Assembly (NCBI GenBank): GCA_008828725.1 | Contig: MEHQ01000113.1 | Span: forward strand, 1-64,000 | Direction of reading: 5' to 3' | Source of the DNA: Saccharina japonica | Taxonomy: Eukaryota; Sar; Phaeophyceae; Laminariales; Laminariaceae | Length of the DNA stretch: 64,000 bases | Shown here: positions 31,807-43,277 of the stretch, in pieces | Numbering within the stretch: the first letter of the stretch is position 1 | Layout: every line of letters starts with the position of its first letter | The notes under the pieces: model-generated | The model's database searches: none | What the model was told of the DNA's origin: nothing | Seen by the model: the letters and a program-made list of their open reading frames with translations, nothing else | Position numbers and translations under genes: made by a program

Positions 31807-32180
31807 GTTGGTCACAACCGTTGGTTATACGTTCGTCATAAGTCGCACCCATGTCTGATGTGTCTGATCGTGCGAATACGTACGTGTGATTTGTGTAACT
31901 GGAATATGCGGCCGGATTTTGATATTCCCGGATAGGTTTAGGTGTAAATATTATCTGGATACTGGGACGAAGGGATGGAGCGATGGAGCCCCCTTTCGCC
32001 CCCTTGACTTCACTTGACTCCGGTCACTTCAGTATGGTGGTTTCTAATATACACCTTGGATAACATATTATCTCCTGCCTCATGGCACCCCGACGTCCGA
32101 GCAACCGCTCCGCGTAAGCGAGGCACTCCGCCGAGCACCCTCGTACCTGGTTGTCCCAACATACTGGTTGTACCAATAAT
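31807..32180. promoter_or_regulatory. FNIP-like gene 5' flank, copy B (inverted)
   Basis: Inverted copy of 28410-28783 upstream of the frameshifted gene. It differs from copy A by few bases, but joins tail-2 at its outer end where copy A joins tail-1. Confidence 0.7.
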
Positions 32181-32182
32181 AT

Positions 32183-33681
32183 GTGCTAGAGGCGCTATAT
32201 GCCAGCTGTACACCCCTGTTTGCAGAGCTCTATCATTTTGTACTTCACCCGCGCCTTGTTCGAGACCCTCGCGGGAAAGACGCAGAAACGGCCCCGCAAG
32301 GTGCCGGCACCGCATGCATGAAAATGACGACTCAAAGTGCTGCTCCCGGTCTGTTCGGTTATGCAGGTAGCGGTCTATGGCTCGACGCCTTCACAATCGC
32401 GCTCGGCCAGACATCGGACGGAAAATGGTACACGAGTACGCTGGAGCTGCAACTAGCTTCTTTTCCGGTCTGCCTTGCTTGCCGAGATGTGCGTACGTTG
32501 ACGGTTAAGGCCACGATACGTATGGCGCTTAGCATATGGGATGACGGTGACAGCGGGACTGACTCCATGAAGAAACCAGAAGCGCGACGACTGCCTGCTC
32601 TGCGCGCGGCTGGCGTCGAGTGGTTTCTGCCGGCGGACATGTTTGTGCCTATACTGTCCGAATCGAGACTTCTGAGGGAAATACAATGGTTGAAGATTGG
32701 TGGTTTAAGTGGGGAAAGTTTGGGGTCGTGGGATTTGCCACTGCCTCTCACACGATCGGCGCATTCTCCTAGGACCTATTTCAAGGCAATGCTGGGATTC
32801 CTCGGCCGACGAGAAAATAACAGTATTATGCAGAAGCAGGGCACCGTATCTTGGCCCCCTGTACTGCGGCAGTTGTCGCTCGGCTTGAAACGGGGCAGCA
32901 GCTATATGGACTTAGAGGGTTTGCCGAGTTCCCTGGAACGGCTTACTCTCGGAGGAAATTTCAACCAGTCGATCGAGTCGGCTACCTGGCCCGTCTCGCT
33001 GAAGCGACTCACGTTGGGACTCGGTTTCAACCAGCCGATAGTCAATGCCGTATGGCCCGCTTCATTGGTCCAACTTACCTTCGGAATGAGCTTTAACCGA
33101 CCGATAGTCGATGTCGTATGGCCCTCTTCGTTGCAGCAACTTACCTTCGGGCATGCCTTCAACCAACCACTCACCGAGGCGGTGTGGCCCGCTTCTTTGC
33201 TGGAACTGGTCTTCGGTTGGGCTTTTGATCAGCCGATCACCGGTGTGGCGTGGCCCGTTTCTTTGCGGAAGCTAGCATTTGGATATATGTTCAACCAACC
33301 ACTCGCCGACATGGTATGGCCCTCTTCGTTTCAGGAGCTGACCATCGACGGCAAGTTCAACCACCGATAGCCGAGGTGGCGTGGCCAGCATCCCTAACCC
33401 GGCTTGAATTTTGGGGCAGTTTTAATCGCCCGATCGAAAATGTTTCGTGGCCCAGCGCACTGCAATCGCTCACATTCGGGCATGAGTTTGATCAACCTAT
33501 CCAAGGAGCTTCGTGGCCGGCATCACTGAGGTGGCTGGTGTTTGATTACAACTTTATGCACCCGATCGACGGCATGGTGTGGCCTCCTTCTTTGGAGCTT
33601 TCTATGTGTGGTCACGGGCTCGGCTCACCCAAGAACGGAGCCCATTGGCCGCCCGGCGAAGACGAGTTCGACTACCCCTGA
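32183..33681 (+). pseudogene. FNIP-like leucine-rich repeat gene, frameshifted copy
   Basis: Mirror of 26908-28407. The frame is intact for 395 codons up to FNHR and a TAG at 33368-33370. Where the left copy has ttcaaccaaccgatagcc, this one has ttcaaccaccgatagcc, a 1-bp deletion at about 33360-33364 in the seventh repeat. Beyond it the old frame continues without further damage to 33681, ending PPGEDEFDYP. Apart from Val-to-Leu in VCLACR and Leu-to-Pro near the end, the copies match. The loss is therefore recent, or this copy now makes a shortened protein with about seven repeats. A sequencing error is also possible. Confidence 0.85.
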
Positions 33682-33761
33682 TTGCCTGCGCGCTCCCCGG
33701 GTAGTAGGTTAATGAGTGGACGGGGAGCGATGTATCCGACATGCGGTTTGGTGGAGAGACC

Positions 33762-34035
33762 CGTGCCACGATAGTCACGATAGAGGCAGCACCTTTTGGC
33801 TGATTTTGTTTCTTAATGATGGTGTTCCTTAACCGAAAATCGTCGGGAAGTCCTTTTTTTTTGTTGCTACATTATTTTTCGTTTACCTCGGCAAATGGGA
33901 TTGTTCATTGGGTTACACTTTGTTTTTGTTTTAATAAAATACAGTTTTTTACTTGCTATTAGTATAGGGATCCTGAAGTGAGGAGCCTCAAAAAAGCAAA
34001 AACACAATACAACGGTGCACCTCTGCCGTACCGCG
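33762..34035. mobile_element. MITE-like foldback element, mirror of copy 2
   Basis: Reverse complement of 26555-26828 in the right arm. It arose by the arm duplication, not by independent insertion. Confidence 0.75.
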
Positions 34036-34388
34036 TGTCGAGTTATATTATATTTTAGGTTTCATCCAACAGGTGAGACTGGGGGTTGATCCTACGAGGT
34101 GATTGATAGTGGTGCTTGCCAGCAACATAGCGGGAGGTGTCTGTCGGGCTTTGCTTTGTCCGGTCGCCGGGTCGTGACGTGGTGGCGGACTACCTGAGTT
34201 CCGTCTGGTGTGGGGATAGTTCTAAACATCCCAATGTTGTCGTAGCGTAGCCGTCGTCCGTTTACGAGGCAGCTGCATGTCGAGCTCGGCCCTGTGGCCA
34301 ACCTCTCTCAAGAAGGCTGTGCTCGGTGCGTGCTATGACCGGTCGCTAAAGGTATCACAAATGGCCAACCACAGTACTACTAGACGGT

Positions 34389-36172
34389 CTACTGGTTTGC
34401 GGAAGACAGCGGGCCCCTAAATATTCGGCCGAAGGAGCATGCATTTAGAGTCCGAGAGATGACGATTAGACGTCGTGAGGTGGACTTAGGGTAGCCAGTG
34501 CAGGAGACACTAAGCAGGCTGGTCGTGCATGCCCACAGAGTGGCACTTCGTTCGTATGAATTGGGGACCCCTCTTGAAAGATCTTGGCAGACAGCTGCTA
34601 TTTGGAACGCCTGTGGGGAAAATTTGGCTTTTCCGCGTGCGTCGGCTAGAATGCGACAAGGCAACACATTAACATCCAAGAGCGATCGTGGTCGCCACGC
34701 CCACACGTATGGCGGGTCAGTACCTTGTCGGCGATTCAGCAATATGTACGATGTAGTCGGCGTTGATGTAATGGCGGTGGTAGAGTAAGGATGACTAAGG
34801 GCGATTAGTGCTGAAGCGAGGCATATGTAAATGTGCTGGTTAGCCGTTCGGGTAGGCTCAAGCGCGCTTTGTTTCTTTGTGAGGGCGCCCGAGGTCCCAG
34901 GAGTATTTGGCGAAGTCGCCATACCAGGCAAAAGCGTTACGCACGCCTGTTTTGCCGACGGTTGGTATGGTTTTGCCTCATTTCGTTTTTGTGTAACGTG
35001 TATACGATGTGTCCTCATTGTTCAGTGGACGAGTTGCACGAGACATTTGTCCAACGGTACCGTAATACGTAAACACGACATACTTTTTTCTCGCGGGGGC
35101 AGTTCATATGTCTCACTAAGGTCATAGCCCACTTCACAATTGCGAACCTAATCTTCGTCGACATGCACCCTTCGGGTCCTGTCACATTGCGGGCCTCTCC
35201 ATGCATCCCAGCCCGGCCTACCACACCACTCCATAGTGCTTCACGCGCTAGCGTACTATAAATCGAGGACTTACACTTGCTTTGTTTTTGTAAAGGTACG
35301 ACGCCGGTAGAAGTTCTGGGCTTATGCCGTGAGTAGGCCACCTTTTTCTCTTCATCTTTCCTCTGTGGATTGATTTCATTTTCTCTTGGTTGAGGTGTAC
35401 AATGTATGCCACAGCAGTCATGACGTATATCGTACTGCGATGTCCTTTGTATTTTGTGCACTATTTTACCCTGAGGTATTCTTCCACTCCAGAGTATTTT
35501 TTAGCCCGTTCTGTGACCACGGAATAACCATTTTCGCGATCAGTTAATGTGAAAACAGCAACAACTGGACTGCCGAATAGGGCCAGGGTGGTTTGGATAT
35601 AACTTCAGAAGATCGGAGAGAGCTACTCATCTCGCACCCCGCGGGAAATGCGCTGGAGCGCAGACTGCGCGGGATCAAGGCGATCGAATCGGCGCGGCCT
35701 GATCTGACGAGTGAACCGCCGTGCAGGGCCGTAGTTCCTACTGCGTCTGCTCCGAACTCGCCGATCCTTGTCCGCTTCGACGAGGACCTGCTACCGTCGT
35801 TTTGCGACTTCACCATCTATAGTAGTGTTGTGCCAAGAGCCGTGTTGTAATTGTTTCCGCAGCAGGAGCACAACCATACGACCCTTGCATATGCAATACA
35901 ATGCAATTCACTTCGAGGGTGGCTTCCGCCCGCTGGGCTAGCTCATAGTTACATTGGACAAACTTGAATGGACCGAGGTCTATGATTTGGTGCAATTTAC
36001 GACTTTCGAACGCGAAGAGCTCCACGCTTCAGGCAATGACGACATGCAAGTGCCTACTGGCCTATGGCAACGATCGCAACCTCAACCGGTATATGCTCGA
36101 CAACGTCATGCTTCTGGCTTCCCGTGTCAGTGTAGAGGACATTTCTCGATGCAAAGCAGACAGCCACGGTAG
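34389..36172. other. Mirror of the unrecognised ORFs and gene remnant
   Basis: Inverted counterpart of 24416-26199. It holds the pseudogene pieces 35593-35850 and 35954-36172 on the plus strand, and the overlapping minus-strand ORFs 35461-35015 and 35018-34389. The stop that separates the last two is absent in the left arm. Confidence 0.4.
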
Positions 36173-38598
36173 CGACAGGCACACGAATAGCAAGTGGCGG
36201 CGCAAACCTTGGAAAATTCTTCCTTCTTCTATGTTTCCTCCCTTTCCAAAAAAAACCTTGTAAAGTCCCCCGTTCCGTTGTTTTGAGTCTCTCATTTTCA
36301 GGATTCGTGCCTCACACTTTGACACCAACATGACGCCGCACGGACAGTGAATATGAGACAAACTGACAGCTACTGTAGCTCAATACAGTGTTTGTTGATG
36401 TTTTGTCATGTTAGAATTGGATATATTGGGTTCAGAGTGTGTGTATACAGCGTAACGATACTTGGTACCATGTATATCTTCGACCCATTCAATCCCGATC
36501 ACAGTCTCTTGATTGGGAAGCTCCCACGGGAGATATTGACCCCGGGCACGTGGGTAAAATTTGATATAGTTAGCCGGACGCTACCTGGCACGTGACACAA
36601 ATAACATCTAATCGGTATAAGGAAAGGACAAGGAGGCGAGGCCACTGGTCTGCGACCACATAAAAAACTGCGGAAGCCAGTGAAACGGCCGCCGCGGACA
36701 TATCCCTCGGGACGACATGTTTCAGAGACCAGTTCGAACTCCCACGGTCACGGCGACCACCGACATAGGCTTCGTTGGGGAAAGTCGACGACGTGTTCTG
36801 CCGTGCTATTCGCACTTCTTTGGAACACCAGGACCCTACTCAATAAAAACGCCCACCCTTCAAGCGCGACCATCGACAAAACCTCATCCCACCAGCCCCC
36901 CCTTTTCCTGGTTCACGCCATTACCGTACCGACCCGATGAGGCATCATTGTCACCACCAAAATGCCGCCTGGTGTAGCGCTTCCGACGGAAGTGTGGATG
37001 TCAGGATCGGCATTCTTCCTTTCGTGTCATTTGGGATATTTCATTCGTTTGCCGGTTTTGCCGTGTGGGGCCACGCGTGTAGTAGCACGAATGACGGACC
37101 CTACGTACTGTAGTTAGCGGATGACCGATGCAGATGAATCGCACATCCATGGGCTGCTCGTGCTACGCCTTGTGCTATTGCACACGGCAGCAACATCCCC
37201 CCGTACAGGAAAGAAACACATGACGTTCCAGTGCAGGGAATGTTCAACGCCGGAAGTAACAAGGATCTTACCGCTGATAGAACCTCAACCGCCGGCCTCG
37301 CCCGCGTTTTGACGATTTTTCGCTCAGGTAAAAAGGAGCCAGGACGCCGACCCAGGCATGCCGGATGCTTCCAAGGTGCTTTTTCGCTTGAAGAGCAGCT
37401 ATTTTAAGCACGGAGATGGAAATGCCTCGTCTGATAGGCGTCAGATGTTGGATTGTCGAATGCGACTCCGTTCTCTGATTTATTTTCGTGCTTTTCGCGT
37501 CATAGCTTTTATTTAGCGCCTCAGTCGCCGAGCATGTATTTGCTCCTAGCAAGTCGATGATACTGCTAAAGTTCGTCGTAGTTTGATGAATCAGTACCCT
37601 GGGCTCATGCCCACGGTTTATCCGGGTGAATTGGCCACCTTGCCCACCCCCTTTTGTGTTTTAATTCCATACGGCTTTGAATGTTTTTGCTCCGAATAAA
37701 ACTCCCGCGATGAGCGGTGAAAAACGTTTTCTTTTCTTGCCCCCCTTGGCGGGCCTTGTTTTTTCAGTCACATGCAGGCGATCGCTCACAGAGCAGATCT
37801 GCCGCGCCGTCGTCCCACACAAGACACGTGGATTCGGCTCGAAAACTCCGTGATGAGTGTCGCTCATACCGACCATTTTGAATCTGATCGAAACAAAATC
37901 CTGTGTCACTGGGACATAGTGTGTCATGTTGCTGACCCTTATTCTACCAGTGACCCCCGATTGTGGACACCACGGTATCGACCTCAACTTTGAAAACACT
38001 GTCCTCGATATTTTATTGATGGAGAGCTGCCTTAACCCCAGCTCAGCCAACACGGCGATAATGGTGACACCTGTCGTCGCTGGCAGCAGCACATGCGCTC
38101 TCGCCATCGTCGTGACCACTCTGTTGGCGGCGGAAACACACGCTCGTCGCTTTCATCTGACCGTATTAGAAATACCTCCCGATGCAATGACACAACAACC
38201 GTAGTCGGAATCAATCGCGGAGGCAACACACACGAGTCTCCGTGAAACATATCGCGCAACAACGGGCAACGTAACTACAATTACGGCTCGTCCACCCAAG
38301 ACCGACCGTTTAACCAACAGGGTGGCCAACACGCGCCCCTCCCGCTCGGACAAGATGCCCGACACACAGGACGCGCCCCAACCTCTAACTGCTGCGTACT
38401 AGTACGCACCAACCCAACAATGGAACACCCCCGGCCCCCGCCTCTGCCGGTGGAACCTCTGGCATAGCTGTGGCACAATGCAAACAATAGTCCCAAAGCA
38501 CACCAGCCGGTGACTTTCCGCCCAGGTAGCGGCTGACCGTCCAATAACGGTACGCTTTTCCTCCCAGTCTCGCATGTAGCACTTTTCGGAGGCAAAGC
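36173..38598. other. Mirror of 21990-24415, no recognised gene
   Basis: Right-arm counterpart holding the weak ORFs 36347-36595 and 37926-38204 (plus). No additional content. Confidence 0.4.
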
Positions 38599-38757
38599 GC
38601 GAAACGCCACCCCCCTTTCTTTTAGGGATTATACCGCAGGGCCTGGGTGCGTGTAACGCCCCCCCCCCCCCCCCCTATAAATATATGATATATGTATAGG
38701 TTGGGTTGGCGTCGGTTGGCAACGACGCTGTAAAACACGCCACTCGCTGCGTGAGCT
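38599..38757. repeat. G-run unit and 85-bp repeat, mirrored copy
   Basis: Reverse complement of 21831-21990 with a 17-C run (38659-38675); the left arm has 12 G at this site, so the homopolymer length differs between arms. Confidence 0.8.
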
Positions 38758-38913
38758 AGACAACCAGGCTGCCGTTTTTTTTGTTTTTTTTTGGCGGTCA
38801 CCAAAGCTGGCGGTCGAGTAGATCATTTGTGCGGGGTGGAGAACATTTGCTCCGCACAAGGGGAATGGTCGTATCACGTAGTGTTAATATGGTAAGGCAT
38901 CCGCGAGGCAGTT

Positions 38914-38914
38914 N
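38914..38914. other. Ambiguous base (N) at the inverted-repeat end
   Basis: The only non-ACGT base in the window. It sits exactly where right and left arms stop being homologous, which makes it a candidate assembly join. Confidence 0.95.
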
Positions 38915-40338
38915 CGTGAGTTATGGGTTTTCGAGGCGGGAGTTATCTTGGTTGATTTATTCGAAAATTCGCAACTCTAGTGTTGGGTGGGATTGCGGGG
39001 TTTTCGTGTTACTTCACTGCACGAGGGCGGAAACCACCTGCTCGCGATCGAGACAGGGGAAGCTCCGTAGAGAAGGCGCGCGGTGGGCATTCCGGAAGGC
39101 CCCAATCGAAGCGGCGTCTCGTTCACCACGTTAGTGAGTAAGGCGGCGCATGAGTGTGCGTGCTGGGTAGAGTTTTTCCTATCGGAAAAAGGTCGGGTTT
39201 TCTCTCCTCAGTCTTGGTTGGCATAGTCGGACCTACCGCCTTAGATATCGCGTGACCGGCCTCATCCGGCCGACAAGCTGAGGAGGATGTTACAGCGGTT
39301 TTCCATGGGTCCGAGGTTTTCCAGATAAGGGCTGGGCGTGATGATCGAAGGGGGAAATGTGAATTCAGCCCGGAGATGAAACGCCGGTACGCAAGGATCG
39401 GTTGTGTGGTCTGAGTGAGCCCACAACTCTTTCCTAGCTCCCTAAAGGTTGTACTGCTACCCTCAGCGCTGTACACGCACGGAGAGTACCAGTTAGGACA
39501 GCGCTACACGATGGCTCACCAGCAAGGACCGCAGGCTGCGTGGTACAACGATCAGTCAGTGCATGAACTTGGAATGAGCGTGAACGTGTGGTGTACCTGC
39601 CCAGCAAGGAGCTGGGGAGAAAGGCTCTGGAATAATACAATCGATGTGTTTTGGTGTCGTGCATGTTGGGCTGTGACGAGAGTCCGGAGCAAAGCTCCCA
39701 TCATGAGTGATATGCATGCATGCATTCTAGCCTCCTCCTATGAACCGATGTACACACACCACGTTCCTCTGACACACCACCCTGGCAAACAACGCCACAT
39801 AATATACCGCAACGATCATTCGTGTCAAGAGCATACAGCCTGAAGCGACCTTGTACGATAACTTGCAATTGGCGGGCAACGACCTCAATAACGCCGTTAA
39901 GCACTCTGGCTGGGCGTCCTGTGGCTCGACGATATGATCGCACTTTTGTTATAAGCAATGCGCTGTAGGAACTTTGAAAATGATTTGCTGCTCGTACCGA
40001 CTCTTGCGCGAACGACGTTTGCTCGCCCGGATGCGGGTGGCGCGCGTACCTCAAGGCGCAGGGCTCCGTTGAAGCCGACCGTTGGCGCAGACTGCTTGTG
40101 CGTGTGTCAGCGGTCGAGTCTCGCTGCGCGCGGTATACGCGCGGTGTGCGCGTTAGGTTGGGGGGGGGGGAAATGCGGTCGGTTGGAACTCCGGCGGGTC
40201 CTGGGTTAAACGGACAGACAGACAGACAGACAGACACACATGTACGGATTTTCCGATACAGACAACCCTAGGTAAACCTTGTGAATTGTTCGAGACCAGC
40301 GCTTGCTTTTACCTTGTGGTACTACAGTATGCAGCCGC
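38915..40338. other. Unrecognised region with weak ORFs
   Basis: Plus ORF 39415-39843 (142 residues, with YTMAHQQGPQAAWYNDQSV and NVWCTCPARSWGERLW) and minus ORF 40237-39701 (178 residues) overlap; neither is recognised. Minus peptides near 39120-39050 (ETPLRLGPSGMPTARLLYGA) look like a coding remnant. A (GACA)n microsatellite lies at 40213-40236. Confidence 0.3.
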
Positions 40339-40717
40339 GCAATGTTTGAGGAACAACCAGGTACGAAGGTGCTCGGCGGAGTGCCTCGCTCACGCGGAGT
40401 GGTGGCTCGGGCGCCGGGGTGCCATGAGGCAGGAGAAAATATGTTATCCAAGGTGCATATTAGAAACCACCATAATGAAGTGACCGAAGTCAAGTAGAAC
40501 TGACCGAAGTCAAGTGAAGTCAAGGGGGCGAAAGGGGGCTCCATCGCTCCATCCCTCCGTCCCAGTATCCAGATAATATTTACACCTAAACCTATCCGGG
40601 AATATCAAAATCCCGCCGCATATTCCAGTTACACAAATCACACGTACGTATTCGCACGATCAGACACATCAGACATGGGTGCGACTTATGACGAACGTAT
40701 AACCAACGGTTGTGACC
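40339..40717. repeat. FNIP-like gene 5' flank, copy C (no gene)
   Basis: Matches 28437-28783 with more differences than the other copies, including a duplicated tgaccgaagtcaagt near 40480-40512. It joins tail-2 like copy B. To its left the gene sequence is missing. Confidence 0.85.
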
Positions 40718-41460
40718 AATAGCCTCCCTAGTCGCAGCACACTGTCGTCATGATAATAATGTCTATATATGCCGTACTTCAACGTATTTCCGGCAATCAA
40801 CACGCAGCCTTCCCGAAGGGACGGTCTCAACTGCATGAAATAGGAAAATGCCTATATTGGCCTTAGTCCAACGTCGTCCCGGTAATCAACATACAGTCTT
40901 CCCAAAGGGGCGGTCTCAACTGAATAAACTAGGAAATATCACTACACCGCCCAGATTTCATTATCAATCTCACGATAATCTCAAAATAAAACAAAACAGT
41001 CCAAAATACCGAAAAGGCGACAAAGATATTGGTCATCAAGACCTCAGCTTTCTACCCTCTCAAGTATTATAATACTCCCCGACCTCCTGCGACCATTGAA
41101 CAGCGAGTCGCACGTAGTACAGCCATAAGGACGCTCACGGAGTACGTACAGCAGTACCTTGTACTATGTAGCTCCTGCCTACGTGAGTGCGCTCTATGCA
41201 GGGTTAGGCTAATATTCGTTAAAAAACTGACCCAGCTTTGCAGGGGGGGGCGGGGGCGGGGGCGTACGTACAAAAAAAAACATCCATTCATTGTCCAGCG
41301 CATATGAAAACACAATCAAAACCCAAGCAAACAAATAGTCAGAGGAATGCTCCCCGGGGGAGGTGGGCGTTCATAACTTCGATTATTCTACAGCGTGTAC
41401 CGAATATATAAAACCCCAAACAAAAACATAGTCAGAATGATGCTTCCGGCGGCGGCGAAG
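40718..41460. repeat. Tail-2 duplicon, copy C
   Basis: Reverse-orientation relative of 30371-31806, clearly diverged and without the 43-bp minisatellite. It is bounded on the right by ggcggcgaagg followed by an 18-G run (41464-41481). Confidence 0.8.
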
Positions 41461-42016
41461 GAAGGGGGGGGGGGGGGGGGGTCGTGTAGAAGTTCTACTA
41501 CTGCTGTAGTACTCGCACTACTGCTGTATAGTCCCTACTCATGCGTCTCATCAAACTATATACGTACGTGCGAAGTACGTAAAGTAGACAGATAGCAAAA
41601 CACCTGAAATTTTACACGTACGTTCATCGATTTTCAGACCGTACAAACTGCATACCGTCTTGTATAGCATATCATATACTCTTATGTATATATGTGGCAA
41701 AACAATCAGCAAAAAAAAAAAAAAAACCCAAAGATTTTCAACGAGCAAAATCAAAGTCTACTCCTTTTCTGCGTGTCGTCAGCTTACGATGTACCTGCTA
41801 TAACAGAATTTGTGTACGACATCTATATGTGTACCACATACAACATCATACTCTCCTGTGCGATATCATACAACACAATATTACTACCAACTCATAGCGA
41901 TGGAGTGCGGCATACCTTGCACCAAATGGATATTATTACATGTAATAATTGTATACTGCGCCACAGGTACGTAAAACAAACAAACAAAACATTATTGCTA
42001 CGTATATGTGTATATC
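41461..42016. other. G-run, A-run and simple sequence, no gene
   Basis: An 18-G run (41464-41481) is followed by tactactgctgtagtac-type simple sequence, a run of 16 A (41711-41726), and AT-rich sequence. Short ORFs only. Confidence 0.5.
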
Positions 42017-42205
42017 ATGCACAGACACAGCAGTACGTAAACAGCAGTGCGTGCAACAGACACAGTAGCACCTAAACAGTAGTGCGTGCAACAGACACAG
42101 TAGTACGTAAACAGCAGTGCGTGCAACAGACACAGCAGTACGTAAACAGTAGTCGTGCAACAGACAGCAGTACGTAAACAGCAGTGCGTGCAACAGACAC
42201 AGCGG
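42017..42205. repeat. 35-bp minisatellite, five copies
   Basis: Unit cagacacagcagtacgtaaa then cagcagtgcgtgcaa, with small deletions in the fourth and fifth copies. Repeats are directly adjacent with no spacers. Confidence 0.9.
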
Positions 42206-42278
42206 TGGTGGATTGCGTATCATTATGCTACCGTGTATATACCAGGTATCTACGTACCAATAATGAAACAAATGGTTA

Positions 42279-42590
42279 CTCAAAAATAAAATCTCGTCTC
42301 CTCGGAGTCACTGACGGAGGTGTCCGCCATGCTCCGGTGCCGACCCCAAGAAGGCGCCAAACACCCCATGTGCCACCAGTTGCTCGGCCAACCCCTTTTA
42401 TCCTCCCTACTTGTCTGCTCCTCCTGCTCTGCTTTACCACAAATAATACCTTGCAATTGATGCTGGTGTGTGCTTTCCCGTGTTGCTCCTCTTCTGACGC
42501 CAACAGGCCATAAGTTAAAAGGTCGGTCTGTAGCTTGCAAGCCAGTCCGACATCTCACTCGTCCACTCAGTCTATCACACAAGGAGGTCT
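42279..42590 (-). mobile_element. Possible LTR and leader of a retroelement
   Basis: On the minus strand the sequence ...ggttggccgagca is followed by ac and tggtggcacatgggg, resembling the end of a long terminal repeat (CA) and a TGG-starting primer-binding site. An ATG in good context at 42330 then opens MADTSVSDSEET and a stop at ~42280. No partner repeat or pol sequence is present, so a solo or truncated element is only one reading. Confidence 0.25.
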
Positions 42591-42902
42591 TCGCTAGATG
42601 GCAGTGCGCCGCTCTTTTGGCTAGCGCTCCTTCTCTATCTGCTCTTGCCTCTGCTTCTGGATGCTGATGTCAGTGGTTTCTCGCTGGTCTTGTACTGCTC
42701 CTGGACTCGTATTTGCAGTATGGCTCGGTGTACGCTTCTGGAGTGCATTTCAGATAATAGCGTTATCCGCGTGCTCAATGCTTGGCTTCGTGGTGTGTGC
42801 AGAACGTCGCGAAGGGCGATAGATCCATGGCGCGTAAAAGCTAGACGCTCGCTGGCTCTCGTTCTGTACCCGGCATCAAAGTAGGTCGACCTTTATACTA
42901 GT
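42591..42902. other. No recognisable gene
   Basis: Ctct-rich sequence with an 80-residue plus ORF (42645-42884) of no recognised type. Confidence 0.3.
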
Positions 42903-43277
42903 ATGTTGGTACAACCAGTATGTTGGGACAACCAGGTACGAGGGTGCTCGGCGGAGTGCCTCGCTTACGCGGATCGGTTGCTCGGACGTCGGGGTGCCAT
43001 GAGGCAGGAGAGAAGATGCTATCCAAGGTGTATATTAGAAACCACCATACATGAAGTGACCGAAGTCAAGTGAAGTCAAGGGGGCGAAAGGGGGCTCCAT
43101 CGCTCCATCCCTTCGTCCCAGTATCCAGATAATATTTACACCTAAACCTATCCGGGAATATCAAAATCCCGCCGCATATTCCAGTTACACAAATCACACG
43201 TACGTATTCGCACGATCAGACACATCAGACATGGGTGCGACTTATGACGAACGTATAACCAACGGTTGTGACCAACA
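42903..43277. repeat. FNIP-like gene 5' flank, copy D (no gene)
   Basis: Same orientation as copy A. The left edge lies within a few bases of the position of the gene's putative ATG and shows a 17-bp tandem duplication (agtatgttggtacaacc, agtatgttgggacaacc). It joins tail-1. Confidence 0.9.

Larger units (their letters stand above)
31807..38913. repeat. Right arm of 7.1-kb inverted repeat
   Basis: Reverse complement of 21672-28783. It ends at gaggcagtt, immediately before the only N (38914), where the two arms stop matching. Differences from the left arm include the 1-bp deletion in the FNIP-like gene, a few substitutions and indels of 2-5 bp (for example near 37855 and 38375). Confidence 0.95.

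Noticed and set aside
39415-39843. 142-residue plus ORF as a gene
   Set aside because: Overlaps a longer minus ORF; no domain, no neighbouring exon signal. Mentioned only in the regional note.
42017-42205. CRISPR-like array
   Set aside because: 35-bp units are contiguous without unique spacers, and the context is eukaryotic.
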